In this document: positions 17,056-25,665 of the stretch, piece after piece
How the letters are laid out: each line of letters starts with the position of its first letter
Position numbering within the stretch: position 1 is the stretch's first letter
NCBI RefSeq assembly: GCF_018129965.1
Contig: NZ_JAFCKW010000002.1
Location: 434,001-498,000, forward strand
Source of the DNA: Bradyrhizobium diazoefficiens
GTDB taxonomy: Bacteria > Pseudomonadota > Alphaproteobacteria > Rhizobiales > Xanthobacteraceae
Direction of reading: 5' to 3'
Length of the DNA stretch: 64,000 nt
Program-made: the position numbers and the translations under genes
Notes under the pieces: generated by a model
Told to the model about the DNA's origin: nothing
The model's input: only the letters and a program-made list of their open reading frames with translations
The model's database searches: none

Positions 17056-17943
17056 ATGGCGCTGTCGTCCATGACCGGCTTTGCCCGAAGCCACGGCGCG
17101 AGCGGGCCGTATACGTTCGAATGGGAATTGAAGTCGGTCAACGCCAAGGGCTTTGACCTCAGGGTGCGGCTGCCGCAGGGCTTCGACGAGCTCGAGGCTT
17201 ACGCCAAGAAGCGCGCCGGTGAACTGCTGGTGCGCGGCACGGTCTATGCCAATCTCACCGTCAAGCGCGCCAATGCTGCAGCCTCGGTCCGGGTCAATGA
17301 GGACGTGCTCAACGCCGTCCTCAAGGCCGCCTCCGTGATCGCCGGCAAGGTCGATGCGGTTGCGCCGAGCGTCGACGGCCTGCTGGCCATCAAGGGTGTG
17401 ATCGAGGTCGCCGAGCCCGAGGGCGACGAGGAGGAGGACAAGGCCGCGCGGACCGCTGCCGCCGACGCATTCGACAAGGCGCTCGCCGAACTCGTCGAGA
17501 TGCGCAAGCGCGAGGGCACCTCGCTCGGCCAGATCCTGATCCAGCGGGTCGACGAGGTCGAGCAGCTGGCGAAAAAGGCGGAAGCCGCGCCGGGCCGCAG
17601 GCCCGAGGCGATCAAGGCCCGACTCGCCGAGCAGATCGCGACATTGCTCGACACCTCCGACCGTTTCGATTCCGACCGCCTGATGCAGGAAGCGATCCTG
17701 ATCGCGACCCGGGCCGACATCCGCGAGGAGCTCGACCGCATCGCCTCACACATCGCGCAAGCGCGCGAGCTGATCGGCAAGGGCGGCCCGGTCGGTCGCA
17801 AGCTCGACTTCCTGGCGCAGGAGTTTCACCGCGAGGTCAACACCTGCTGCTCGAAGTCGAACGACATCGAACTGACCAATACGGGGCTTGCCATGAAGAA
17901 CGTGGTCGAGCAGTTCCGCGAACAGGTCCAGAATCTGGAGTGA
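17056..17943 (+). CDS. yicC: YicC family endoribonuclease-like protein
   Basis: The protein has 295 residues. The N-terminal YicC domain starts MALSSMTGFARSHG, typical for the family, and the C-terminal DUF1732 domain ends ELTNTGLAMKNVVEQFREQ. Bacterial YicC proteins have been linked to RNA cleavage and to growth at high temperature or in stationary phase. The gmk gene begins three bases after its stop, the usual yicC-gmk pair. Confidence 0.93.
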   Translation: MALSSMTGFARSHGASGPYTFEWELKSVNAKGFDLRVRLPQGFDELEAYAKKRAGELLVRGTVYANLTVKRANAAASVRVNEDVLNAVLKAASVIAGKVDAVAPSVDGLLAIKGVIEVAEPEGDEEEDKAARTAAADAFDKALAELVEMRKREGTSLGQILIQRVDEVEQLAKKAEAAPGRRPEAIKARLAEQIATLLDTSDRFDSDRLMQEAILIATRADIREELDRIASHIAQARELIGKGGPVGRKLDFLAQEFHREVNTCCSKSNDIELTNTGLAMKNVVEQFREQVQNLE

Positions 17944-17946
17944 TCG

Positions 17947-18606
17947 ATGACGACGGGCGGCCACGGTACTGACGGTGTCGAGCGGCGCGGATTGATGTTC
18001 GTGCTGTCCTCGCCGTCGGGCGCGGGCAAGACGACGCTGTCGCGAATGTTGCTTGAGCGGGAGCCCGGTCTGAAGATGTCAGTGTCGGCGACCACGCGCG
18101 CCAAGCGCCCGGGCGAGGTCGACGGGAAGGATTATTTGTTCGTCGACAAGCCGCGCTTCGAGGCGATGGTGAAGGGCGACGAGCTGCTCGAATGGGCCAC
18201 CGTGTTTGACAATCTTTACGGCACGCCGCGCGCGCCGGTCGAGGCGGCACTGTCGGCCGGGCAGGACGTGCTGTTCGACATCGACTGGCAGGGCACGCAG
18301 CAACTGCACCAGAAAGCAAGCGTTGACGTGGTTCGCGTCTTCATCCTGCCGCCGTCGGCAGCCGATCTGGAGAAGCGGCTGCATTCGCGCGCGCAGGATT
18401 CCGACGAGGTGATCCGCAACCGCATGAGCCGCGCCAGCCACGAGATGAGCCACTGGGCGGAGTACGACTACATCGTGATCAACCACGACGTCGACGAGGC
18501 CTTCGCCGAGGTGCAGTCGATCCTGAAGGCCGAACGCCTCAAGCGCGAGCGGCGGACTGGACTCGTGGGCTTCGTGCGAGGTCTTCAAGGCCAGCTTCAA
18601 GGCTAG
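17947..18606 (+). CDS. gmk: Guanylate kinase
   Basis: This enzyme phosphorylates GMP to GDP with ATP. It has 219 residues. The P-loop is SPSGAGKTT at 22-30, after a ~15-residue N-terminal extension, and the GMP-binding region includes SVSATTRAKRPGE and DGKDYLFV. DIDWQGTQQL is the conserved Walker B-like stretch. It is coupled to yicC. Its last 68 bases overlap the 3' end of a convergent gene on the other strand. Confidence 0.96.
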   Translation: MTTGGHGTDGVERRGLMFVLSSPSGAGKTTLSRMLLEREPGLKMSVSATTRAKRPGEVDGKDYLFVDKPRFEAMVKGDELLEWATVFDNLYGTPRAPVEAALSAGQDVLFDIDWQGTQQLHQKASVDVVRVFILPPSAADLEKRLHSRAQDSDEVIRNRMSRASHEMSHWAEYDYIVINHDVDEAFAEVQSILKAERLKRERRTGLVGFVRGLQGQLQG

Positions 18607-19714
18607 GCTGCGTCAGCCGCGGCCCTTCCTGCGCAAGCCGTTCCAGCATCGCCGTGATGACATCGATGTCGACGGCAACATCATGGTGCGCATCGTCGTC
18701 GCGCTCGGCCGGCCCTTCGTCGTGAACGTCATGGGCGGCGAGCTGCGGCGCTGGGGGCTCGATCTCGAATTCGTCTTCGAAGGCCGCGATCTCGGACTCG
18801 TCAGGCTCTGTCGCCTTGGCCTGTGCAGGCGGAACCTGGCTTGCGCCCCTGGCGATCGCGTTGGTGAATGCGGCGACCTGCGGGGCCGGGGCGCGCACGG
18901 CATCGAAGTCCACCGGACGCGGGGCGCGTGGCGCGGTGGAGGCAAGTGATGGCTCGAGCCAGGGCGCGCGGCTGTCGTCGTGACGTTGCGGCTCCCGCTG
19001 GTCCCAGTTGACGCGGCGGTCGCCCGCTTGGACGCGGACGCGTCCGCCGGCGAAGCGATAGATGACGCTGGCGAGCAGGCCGGCCAGCGCCAGCGCTCCG
19101 ACGATGACAAGCATCAGCGTTTGCAGCGAGCCGGTCGGCCTGTCAGCGGGGATTTCGGCGGCGGCGAGCGCCACCGGAGCTGGGGCCTTTGCCGGCTTCG
19201 CGCTCGGCTGTGCGGCGGTCGATGCAGATGTGGTCACCGGCTGTTGCGCAGGCGCGGTGGTCGTCGTGGCGTCGGGCCAGCGCGCGGCGATGGCGGGCTG
19301 TTGCGCACTGGTGTCAGCTTGCTGGGGGGCCGGCTGGACATTCGCCGTCGACGCTGCACTTGCCGCGGCAGCAGCCTGCGGCGCGATATATTCAGCGCGC
19401 GCATTCTGCACCGATGGCGGCGCCGCAGGTTCGCTCGGTGTGTCCGCCGTCGTCTGGGTGCCCTGTGTGGCCTTGCCGCCTTCGGCGCGCAGGTACCAGC
19501 ATTGCCGCTTGGTTGCGCGCTCGAGGCGATAGTACCAATGCTGTCCCTGCGGTGCGGTGCCCTTCGGTGAGGCGAGGCAGTCGCTCGCATTTGCAGTGCT
19601 CGCCACCGCTGTCCCCGTTGCCGTCGGCGCGTTCTGCGACACGGCGGCGAGTGGTGCGCCGGCGATGACGCTGCCAACCAGCGCTGATATGAATTTCGCG
19701 GTGCGGTTGCCCAT
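18539..19714 (-). CDS. Exported/membrane-anchored Ala/Pro-rich hypothetical protein
   Basis: The product has 391 residues. I start at ATG 19714 (MGNRTAKFISALVGSVIAG) behind GGGAG. A signal-like segment leads into a short conserved patch, CLASPKGTAPQGQHWYYR and then KRQCWYL, with two Cys and aromatic residues. A long Ala/Gln/Thr/Pro linker follows, then one transmembrane helix (LMLVIVGALALAGLLASVIY) and an acidic cytoplasmic tail. I recall the Cys/HWYYR patch from other Bradyrhizobium proteins, but no function is known. The 3' end runs 68 bases into gmk on the opposite strand, so the extreme C-terminus is uncertain. Confidence 0.7.
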   Translation of the reverse strand: MGNRTAKFISALVGSVIAGAPLAAVSQNAPTATGTAVASTANASDCLASPKGTAPQGQHWYYRLERATKRQCWYLRAEGGKATQGTQTTADTPSEPAAPPSVQNARAEYIAPQAAAAASAASTANVQPAPQQADTSAQQPAIAARWPDATTTTAPAQQPVTTSASTAAQPSAKPAKAPAPVALAAAEIPADRPTGSLQTLMLVIVGALALAGLLASVIYRFAGGRVRVQAGDRRVNWDQREPQRHDDSRAPWLEPSLASTAPRAPRPVDFDAVRAPAPQVAAFTNAIARGASQVPPAQAKATEPDESEIAAFEDEFEIEPPAPQLAAHDVHDEGPAERDDDAHHDVAVDIDVITAMLERLAQEGPRLTQPSLEAGLEDLARSPRVQSAARA

Positions 19715-19865
19715 CCTGGTCTCCCGATTACGCATGACGCAACTCTTGACCTGCCCCTTCTCGCCGAGGAGTTGGGTGGCAATGAGCCGCAAATCCGGAG
19801 AGGATGTGGCTTGAATTGGGCCTGCGGCGCGTCGATGCGTCGAGTTCAGCCCGTTGCGAGTTGCG

Positions 19866-20348
19866 CTATTGCTTGGCTGACGTCCAGGTTCCGCCGCAGC
19901 CATCGGATCGCCGCCAGGTCCCGGAACCGCTGCGCCCTGAGACGCGGCCAGTGCTGGTGAAGGTTACCCCCTGACCTTGGCCCTGTGTCGAGACCGAGCC
20001 GCTCGGGCTGACGGTTCCGCTGACACCTTCGCCGATGACCTTTCCGGAACTGACCACGACCGCGCCGCTGGTCGAGCCCCCGCAGCCGACGCTCGTGACG
20101 ATCCAGGCGCCGTCGAAATTGCCGCCGCCACCCCCGCCGCCGCTTCGGCGCGGCGCGGAACGCTCTTCGGCGGCCGGTTTGCTCCGCCGCGCCGATGGCG
20201 CGGGCTCGGCGGAGCGATCGGAACGCGAGCCGGACAGCGATTTCTCATCATTGCCGATCGCGCCGCCGGCGCTGCCGGATTGCGCGAAGGCGGACGATGA
20301 GGAGAGCGCGATGAGAAAGGCGAATGTGCGGGTGACGGCATGCGACAT
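19866..20348 (-). CDS. Secreted Gly/Ser-rich hypothetical protein (160 aa)
   Basis: A clear signal peptide (MSHAVTRTFAFLIALSSSSA, then FAQ) is followed by a Ser/Arg/Pro-rich region, a run of seven glycines (about residues 70-76), and a compact C-terminal domain. That domain has four Cys/Gly-rich turns (SVGCGGSTSG, DGCGGTWTS) and many VSG/TSG units. The tail resembles small beta-rich domains in other Bradyrhizobium secreted proteins. It lies between the membrane-anchored protein gene and the caspase-like gene, all on the minus strand. The function is unknown. Confidence 0.75.
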   Translation of the reverse strand: MSHAVTRTFAFLIALSSSSAFAQSGSAGGAIGNDEKSLSGSRSDRSAEPAPSARRSKPAAEERSAPRRSGGGGGGGNFDGAWIVTSVGCGGSTSGAVVVSSGKVIGEGVSGTVSPSGSVSTQGQGQGVTFTSTGRVSGRSGSGTWRRSDGCGGTWTSAKQ

Positions 20349-20376
20349 GAGTGATCAATCCAGCAATGAAAATATC

Positions 20377-21720
20377 TCAGCGGCCGGAGCCGTCGGCACA
20401 GACGGACCCGATAATCCGGCAAGCTTTGCCAGCCTTGCCGCATTCGTCAAGCGCGGCGTCTCTGGCGCGCTGGACGCTGTCGCGCTGGACCAGTGACCAC
20501 GACTTGTCGGAGATCGCGAACGCGCCGCAGCTCTTGCCGTAGAACGAGAGCTCGACCGGACATTTGGCGCCGGCGCAATTGCCGCGTGCATCCGCTACCG
20601 CTGCTCGCCGCGAGGCGTGGTTCCACGATATGCCCCATTTGCTGCTGTCGGGGCCGTAGACGATCGAGCCCCACGGCTTCAGATCGTCCATCTTCCGCAT
20701 CCGCAGCAGCAGGCCTTCGGTCGGCTCGCCATTCGGCACCATCGAAATCCGCTGCTGCAGTTTCGTGATCGAGCGGGTCAGCCCTTCGGGCGTATCAGGA
20801 TCGAAATTGAGTTCATACAGCCGCTCGCTGAGTTCGCTCAGCAGCGCGGCATCGCGCAGCGGCACGTGGTCGGGATCGGCGCGCAGGCGCTCCGCGGGCA
20901 ACGGATCGGGCTGCATCGCGGTGACCTGCGGTGGCGCATTTTGCGTCGGCGGCACGAAATAGAAAGTGCCGTCTATCGGCGATGACGACACCCATGGCTG
21001 CTGCGCGCCTGACGTGGCGCGCTTTACGGCGAGGCCGACCTGGTTGAAGGTCTGGAACACGTCGAGGCCCGCCGTCCGGACCGTCGTCGCCAGCGCCTTG
21101 GTGTACGGGCTGTGGCCGTCGCTGCCGTCTTGCGCGACATTGCCGGGCTGCGTCGCGTAGGAGATCAGCGTGCCCTCGGGCGCGCGCATCTGCGCCAGTC
21201 CGCCGTCGGAGGACCGCAGGCCGCGCGAGCCGAACGGGTTGTTGCGGCAGGCATCGAGGATCACGAGGTTGAGCCGCGTGCCGGAGCCCTGCATCTGCCG
21301 CAGCACGAGATTGACGTCGGTCATCTGGAAGTCGACGTCGGCCTCGCGCGTCGGGTTGGCGCCGACAGGCACGAGATAGTTGGAGCCGGCGACCTGCACG
21401 CCGTGGCCGGCATAATAGAACAGCGCAACGTCGGCGCCCTGGACCTGTCGTCCGAAGCTCTGCACCGCAATGTCCATCGCGGCCTTGTCGAGATCGAGCT
21501 GGGCGTGGCCGCCGACGAGGGTGAAGCCGAGAAGCCCAAGCGTCTCCGCCATCAGGCTGGCGTCCTTGGACGGGTTGTCGAGCGGCGTGATGTTCTTGTA
21601 GGCGGAGTTGCCGACCACCAGCGCGACTCGCTTCTCGGCGGATGCCGGCACCGCGGCGGCAAGCGTGGCTGCGATCAGCGCCGCCAGCACGAGGACGCGA
21701 TGGAAAAAGCTCGCGTGCAT
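20377..21720 (-). CDS. Secreted caspase-like (C14) protein with C-terminal DUF4189 domain
   Basis: The product has 447 residues from ATG 21720 (GGGA upstream; a TTG four codons earlier is also possible). Signal peptide to about residue 28; caspase-like p20 domain about 29-270 with the His-Cys dyad H106 (YYAGHGVQ) and C158 (LDACRNNPF); a low-homology middle; then a DUF4189-like domain at about 365-447 (KWGISWNHASRRAAVADA, several Cys, Cys-Gly-x-Ala-Phe). The dyad suggests an active protease, probably cleaving after basic residues as in other bacterial C14 proteins. Export to the periplasm sets it apart from cytoplasmic orthocaspases. Substrate and role are unknown. Confidence 0.9.
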   Translation of the reverse strand: MHASFFHRVLVLAALIAATLAAAVPASAEKRVALVVGNSAYKNITPLDNPSKDASLMAETLGLLGFTLVGGHAQLDLDKAAMDIAVQSFGRQVQGADVALFYYAGHGVQVAGSNYLVPVGANPTREADVDFQMTDVNLVLRQMQGSGTRLNLVILDACRNNPFGSRGLRSSDGGLAQMRAPEGTLISYATQPGNVAQDGSDGHSPYTKALATTVRTAGLDVFQTFNQVGLAVKRATSGAQQPWVSSSPIDGTFYFVPPTQNAPPQVTAMQPDPLPAERLRADPDHVPLRDAALLSELSERLYELNFDPDTPEGLTRSITKLQQRISMVPNGEPTEGLLLRMRKMDDLKPWGSIVYGPDSSKWGISWNHASRRAAVADARGNCAGAKCPVELSFYGKSCGAFAISDKSWSLVQRDSVQRARDAALDECGKAGKACRIIGSVCADGSGR

Positions 21721-21932
21721 GAAAAATCCCAAAAGGAATGGCCGCAGTCTAGCATCTGGGGGCGCGAGCGAAAAGCGGTGCGGCGTTCGTACAGGCCGTC
21801 AGGCCCGGGCTTGCCGTGTTTTTGACGCTCGAAATGGCGGCATCCACAATCAGAGCAAACAAAGCAGGAGCAGAATACCACTGCAACTGCTGATCGGCAC
21901 CTTGATGCGAGCACGCGGGATCGTCGCCGATG

Positions 21933-22154
21933 CTACTTCCACACCCGCGCCAGCGTCAGGGCCAGAAGCCCCATCGCGGTGCTGATGAGGCCGACCATCG
22001 CGTAGGACTGCGCGAACAATCCGGTTTGAACGAAGACCTGGCACGCGATGGCAACGCAGATCGCGGCCAGCAAAAGGCAGGCGCAGCCTGCGATGATCGC
22101 CAGATAGCGTATCGCGGTCGCGACGGGTCTTGCCGGTGATGTGGAATCGGTCAT
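21933..22154 (-). CDS. Small two-helix membrane protein (73 aa)
   Basis: The ORF starts at ATG 22154 (MTDSTSPARPVATAIRYLA) and has two hydrophobic helices (about 16-37 and 46-68) ending in RVWK. A TTG four codons upstream is an alternative; neither has a strong SD. No family is recognised. Codon use and the clean membrane pattern support it as real. Confidence 0.55.
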   Translation of the reverse strand: MTDSTSPARPVATAIRYLAIIAGCACLLLAAICVAIACQVFVQTGLFAQSYAMVGLISTAMGLLALTLARVWK

Positions 22155-22215
22155 GCGGGAAGACAACGATGTTGCGGGCCGCGAGTTCCGTCATCGGCGG
22201 CGATGCGCAGGACCA

Positions 22216-22392
22216 TCAGTCGTGCGTGCAGCAATCGACCAGCGCGCGCCAGATGCGTTTGAGCTCGATCGTCCTCTCGAGTTCGAGAACATGATTTGCG
22301 GCGGGGACCGCCGCGACTGCCTCGCGGCTCGCAACGCGCGGTTCGATCCAGCGTTCGGATATTGGATCATACCATTTGCCGGGATTGACCAA
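22216..22392 (-). CDS. Small hypothetical protein (58 aa), TTG start
   Basis: This frame begins TTG 22392 (MVNPGKWYDPISERWIEP) with AAGGA nine bases upstream and ends ...ELKRIWRALVDCCTHD. It has normal codon use, a balanced soluble composition and a helical C-terminal half with a Cys-Cys pair. It has no ATG and is too short for most gene callers. No homologue is recognised from memory. Confidence 0.5.
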   Translation of the reverse strand: MVNPGKWYDPISERWIEPRVASREAVAAVPAANHVLELERTIELKRIWRALVDCCTHD

Positions 22393-22718
22393 GGGAGAGG
22401 TTCCTTCGCGGGCTCAATGCGTCCGCCGGCGTGGTGGCCATCTTCGTTGCCAGCCGAGGCGTTCCGTTGCCGTCACGTGAGACAAACGGCTGGAAGCTCG
22501 CGGTGTTCCAATGCGGGCTCACGCGATCCGTGGCGCGGCCGGGCGCTCGTGCTTCTGCTGCTCACCCGTCGTGAGCTTGGTTCGCCGCTAGCCTTGCGCC
22601 AGATAGAGGAGGTGCAACGAGTATCCAGATTTCGGCAGGCTCAGCTTTTGCTGTTGGGCAATGCGGACGCACGAGCCGCAGGCCGCCTCGATCCGGCCGC
22701 CTAAAATGGCCGGCCACC
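22393..22718. other. Intergenic stretch with no supported gene
   Basis: Both strands have open frames here but none with a good start, ribosome binding site or recognisable product. Cumulative small ORFs around it suggest a region of gene decay or of very short genes. No hairpin or promoter was assigned. Confidence 0.3.
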
Positions 22719-22934
22719 TCAACGAAACCTCCGCGTCACCATCGCCAGCACGAATACAGGCTCCGTTCCGTCAAACACGCTGAGGGTCCAGCTGTCGCCG
22801 GGGCGCAGCGCGTGCTCGACGTCGCGTGAAAGGCGTACCGCCTCGCGCCAGGCGGCCTCGTCGTCGAGGAGCGCTTCGCCCGTGGTGTCGGTGTGGGGCT
22901 GCTGACCTTCGAAGTGAAAATAATACCGCTGCAT
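22719..22934 (-). CDS. DUF6894-like small protein (71 aa)
   Basis: I start at ATG 22934 (MQRYYFHFEGQQPHTDTTG). The pattern Y-Y-F-H-x-x-G ... D-x-x-G ... L-D-D-E-A-A-W-R-E-A matches the abundant DUF6894 family of Rhizobiales, small soluble proteins of unknown function often present in many paralogues. The open frame continues 29 codons upstream but the family starts here. Confidence 0.75.
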   Translation of the reverse strand: MQRYYFHFEGQQPHTDTTGEALLDDEAAWREAVRLSRDVEHALRPGDSWTLSVFDGTEPVFVLAMVTRRFR

Positions 22935-23107
22935 GTCCGGGCAATGCGGGCCACGCAAATATGTTCCGGCAGCGCAGCGCTCTGCGCCGATCAGCTGCCG
23001 AGCTGCCGAGGCCGCGCACACAGCACGTCGAGACGATACTTCCTCGCCAATATGCCTCTTGCGCGCGCCGGTGTAGGCGTGGATCTCAGGGCTTCATCCG
23101 AGCCGAG

Positions 23108-23344
23108 TCATCTCAGATGGAGTTTCTGCGTAGCCGGGATTGGGCCATTGGCAATTTGCCTGCGATAGGCGTCGATCGCCTTGTTGGCGAGCATCAGCTG
23201 CCGGCGCTCGCCAGTCCTGAGTTGGGCTTCGATCGCATCGAGAAGCAGGTTCGCCGTCTCTTCCGGAGGGCCGAGCTCGCCGCTCGTCTCCAGACAACTC
23301 CAGGCAATGAAGAATGCGCTTTCGACCGTGCAGCGAATGGACAT
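23108..23344 (-). CDS. Small conserved hypothetical protein (78 aa)
   Basis: I start at ATG 23344 (MSIRCTVESAFFIAWSCLE). The product is a soluble, helical protein with E-rich and A-rich segments (ETANLLLDAIEAQLRTGERR) and a C-terminal INGPIPATQ-like end reading IANGPIPATQKLHLR. It resembles uncharacterised small proteins I associate with Bradyrhizobium. The function is unknown. Confidence 0.55.
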   Translation of the reverse strand: MSIRCTVESAFFIAWSCLETSGELGPPEETANLLLDAIEAQLRTGERRQLMLANKAIDAYRRQIANGPIPATQKLHLR

Positions 23345-23414
23345 GGGCTGCCAACGCAGCGCGGCTGAAGCTGTTCCGGGTGGTGTGTTGTCGGCGAGCA
23401 AAGGGCGAGACGCG

Positions 23415-23576
23415 CTATTTCAGCGAGCTGCTGATCGAGCCGAATTTGAGCTTCAACGACACGCCAAGATTGTTGACCACGGCGATGATCGCAAGCGCGA
23501 TGCCCGCGGCGATCAGCCCGTACTCGATCGCGGTCGCGCCGGATTCGTCGGCCAGGAAGCGGCGAATGGTCTGCAT
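23415..23576 (-). CDS. Flp family type IVb pilin subunit (53 aa)
   Basis: The ORF begins ATG 23576 (MQTIRRFLADESGATAIEYG) and continues LIAAGIALAIIAVVNNLG. This is the complete Flp pilin pattern: a short basic leader, prepilin peptidase site after G13, Glu at +5, Tyr at +6, a hydrophobic helix and a short C-terminus. A GGTGAG site precedes it. No tad/cpa assembly genes are in the window, so it is an orphan here and would use machinery encoded elsewhere. Confidence 0.88.
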   Translation of the reverse strand: MQTIRRFLADESGATAIEYGLIAAGIALAIIAVVNNLGVSLKLKFGSISSSLK

Positions 23577-23690
23577 GATCTCACCCGAAGTCCAAGAAAG
23601 AAGCTGGTGAGGACCATAGTTCGCCGGTATCCGGTTCCCCTAGGCGGAACCACGGCTTGCGTCAATTCCGAGTTAATGGCGTCGAGCAAG

Positions 23691-23720
23691 CGCAGCGGCG
23701 CGATGTGTCGCGCCGCTGCG
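23691..23720 (-). terminator. Perfect 13-bp hairpin after the alcohol dehydrogenase gene
   Basis: CGCAGCGGCGCGA (23691-23703) and TCGCGCCGCTGCG (23708-23720) pair perfectly around a TGTG loop. It lies eight bases past the dehydrogenase stop on the minus strand. The T run is weak, but the position and strength suit a transcript end. Confidence 0.65.
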
Positions 23721-23727
23721 TGACCAC

Positions 23728-24786
23728 TCAGTTCTTCAGCACGATGCGACCGACCACCTTGCCGGCGCGCAGTTCGTCGATCCATTTCTGGACGTCGCCC
23801 ATCGGTTCCTCACGCATCGGCGTCGGCTTGATCTTGCCGGCGCGGGCCAGCGCCATCAGTTCCTGGGCCTCGCTGAGCGTGCCGACCATGAAACCCTCGA
23901 TGGTCATGCGCTTGTAGACCCATTGCACCATCGGCAGCGTGAACTGTCCGCCCATCAGGCCGGACACCACGATCTTGCCGCCGCGCGCGGCGACCGCCAC
24001 CGCGAACGCCATCGACTTCTCGTTGCCGGCGAAATCGACGATCTCGTCGAAGCCGCCCTCGGTCTCTTTCAGGATGCGCTTGATCACGTCGGGCTCGGAC
24101 GGATCGTAGGCGCCGGCCGCGCCGTTCTTGAGCGCGGTATCGCGCGCGGCCGGCGAGAGGTCGGCAACCGTGATCGGCTGCTTGAACATGGCTTGGGCGA
24201 ACGACAGGCCCATCATGCCGACGCCGCCAAGACCAATCAGCAGCAGGTTGCGCTGGCGCGGACGGTCGACCAGGCGCTTGAGCGCGCCGTAGGCTGTCAC
24301 GCCGGAGCACATCAGCGTCGCGGCCTGGTTGACGGGCAGGGGATCGTAGTCGAGCAGGTATTTTGCGTCGGGCACCAGCACGTGGGTGGCGAAGCCGCCG
24401 TCGATGGAGACGCCGAGGAAGCGCTGCTTGACACAGAGATTCTCGTCGCCATTGGCGCAGTCACGACACTGGCCACAGCCGATCCACGGGAAGACCGCCT
24501 TGCGGGCGCCGACGAGACCGGCCGGCACGTCGGAGCCGACTTCGTCGACGACGCCGGCGATCTCGTGGCCGAGCGTGAAAGGCAGCGTCATGCCGCGCGT
24601 GGTGTCGAGCTTCTTGCCGCCGCCGAGATCGGCATAGCCGTCCTGGATATGCAGGTCCGAATGGCACAGACCGCAGCGCTCGATACGCACCAGCACTTCG
24701 CGGCCTTGCGGCTTGGGCGTGTCGACGATGGTCTCGCACAAGGGCGCATCGAACTTGACCAGGGACTGCCGACGCATCAACGCCAT
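23728..24786 (-). CDS. Zinc-dependent alcohol dehydrogenase
   Basis: This is a 352-residue medium-chain dehydrogenase. Catalytic zinc ligands are C41 (GLCHSDLH) and H74-E75 (GHEIAGVV); structural zinc ligands are C104, C107, C110 and C118. The Rossmann motif is LLIGLGGVGMMG. It oxidises an alcohol or reduces an aldehyde with NAD(P); the substrate is not evident. It lies 25 bases downstream of rsmA on the same strand and may be the last gene of the lptF-rsmA transcript. Confidence 0.92.
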   Translation of the reverse strand: MALMRRQSLVKFDAPLCETIVDTPKPQGREVLVRIERCGLCHSDLHIQDGYADLGGGKKLDTTRGMTLPFTLGHEIAGVVDEVGSDVPAGLVGARKAVFPWIGCGQCRDCANGDENLCVKQRFLGVSIDGGFATHVLVPDAKYLLDYDPLPVNQAATLMCSGVTAYGALKRLVDRPRQRNLLLIGLGGVGMMGLSFAQAMFKQPITVADLSPAARDTALKNGAAGAYDPSEPDVIKRILKETEGGFDEIVDFAGNEKSMAFAVAVAARGGKIVVSGLMGGQFTLPMVQWVYKRMTIEGFMVGTLSEAQELMALARAGKIKPTPMREEPMGDVQKWIDELRAGKVVGRIVLKN

Positions 24787-24810
24787 ATTCCTTCCTCCGA
24801 AATTTATGCT

Positions 24811-25665
24811 TTAGCCTTCGCTGCGTATATCGGCCAATTCACGCGCCATGGCAACAAAGCCCGCGATCGGGATGGTCTCCGCGCGCCGCGTCGCATCGAC
24901 GCCGGCGGCCGCCGCCAGACGCGCGGGATCGACGGCGAGCGATTTCAGGCTCTGGCGCAGCATCTTGCGGCGCTGGCCGAAGGCTGCGGCCGCGACCTGT
25001 TCGAGCATTCTGCGATCGCAAGGCAGAGGCTGCTCGCGCGGGATCAGTCGCACGACGGAGGACGTGACCTTCGGCGGCGGCACGAAAGCGGACGGCGAAA
25101 TGTCGAACAGGATTTTCGTTTCGCAGCGCCAGTTGGCGAGCACGCCCAGGCGGCCATAGGCCTCCTCGTCTTCGCGGGCGACGATGCGTTCCGCAACCTC
25201 GCGCTGGAACATCAGCACCATCATCCCGAACCAGGGCGGCCAGGGCTCGGCCGTCAGCCAGTTGATCAAAAGCTGGGTGCCGATGTTGTAGGGCAGGTTG
25301 GCGACGATCTTCGCCTTCTGGCCATCGAGCAGCGGACGCGGATCGATGGTCATGGCATCGCCATGCACGATCTCGAGCCGGCCGGGATAGTGCGCGGAAA
25401 TCTCCTGCAGCGCCGGGATCGCGCGCTCGTCATGCTCGATGGCGATGACGCGCCTCGCGCCGAGCGCGAGCAGGGCGCGCGTCAGCCCGCCCGGGCCAGG
25501 GCCGATCTCGACGATGGTGCAGTCCTCGAGAGGAGCAGCCGCACGCGCGATCCGCGCGGTGAGATTGAGATCGAGCAGGAAATTCTGGCCGAGCGATTTG
25601 CGGGCCGACAGCGCATGCTGGCGAATGACCTCGCGAAGCGGCGGAAGGTCGTCGATCGCGCTCAT
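24811..25665 (-). CDS. rsmA: 16S rRNA dimethyladenosine transferase
   Basis: RsmA (KsgA) dimethylates the two adjacent adenines in helix 45 of 16S rRNA during 30S maturation. It has 284 residues. SAM motif I is [15 protein letters not shown], the N-x-P-Y catalytic motif is NLPYNIG, and QNFLLD lies near the N-terminus. Its ATG overlaps the pdxA stop (ATGA), so the two are translationally coupled. Confidence 0.96.
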   Translation of the reverse strand: MSAIDDLPPLREVIRQHALSARKSLGQNFLLDLNLTARIARAAAPLEDCTIVEIGPGPGGLTRALLALGARRVIAIEHDERAIPALQEISAHYPGRLEIVHGDAMTIDPRPLLDGQKAKIVANLPYNIGTQLLINWLTAEPWPPWFGMMVLMFQREVAERIVAREDEEAYGRLGVLANWRCETKILFDISPSAFVPPPKVTSSVVRLIPREQPLPCDRRMLEQVAAAAFGQRRKMLRQSLKSLAVDPARLAAAAGVDATRRAETIPIAGFVAMARELADIRSEG

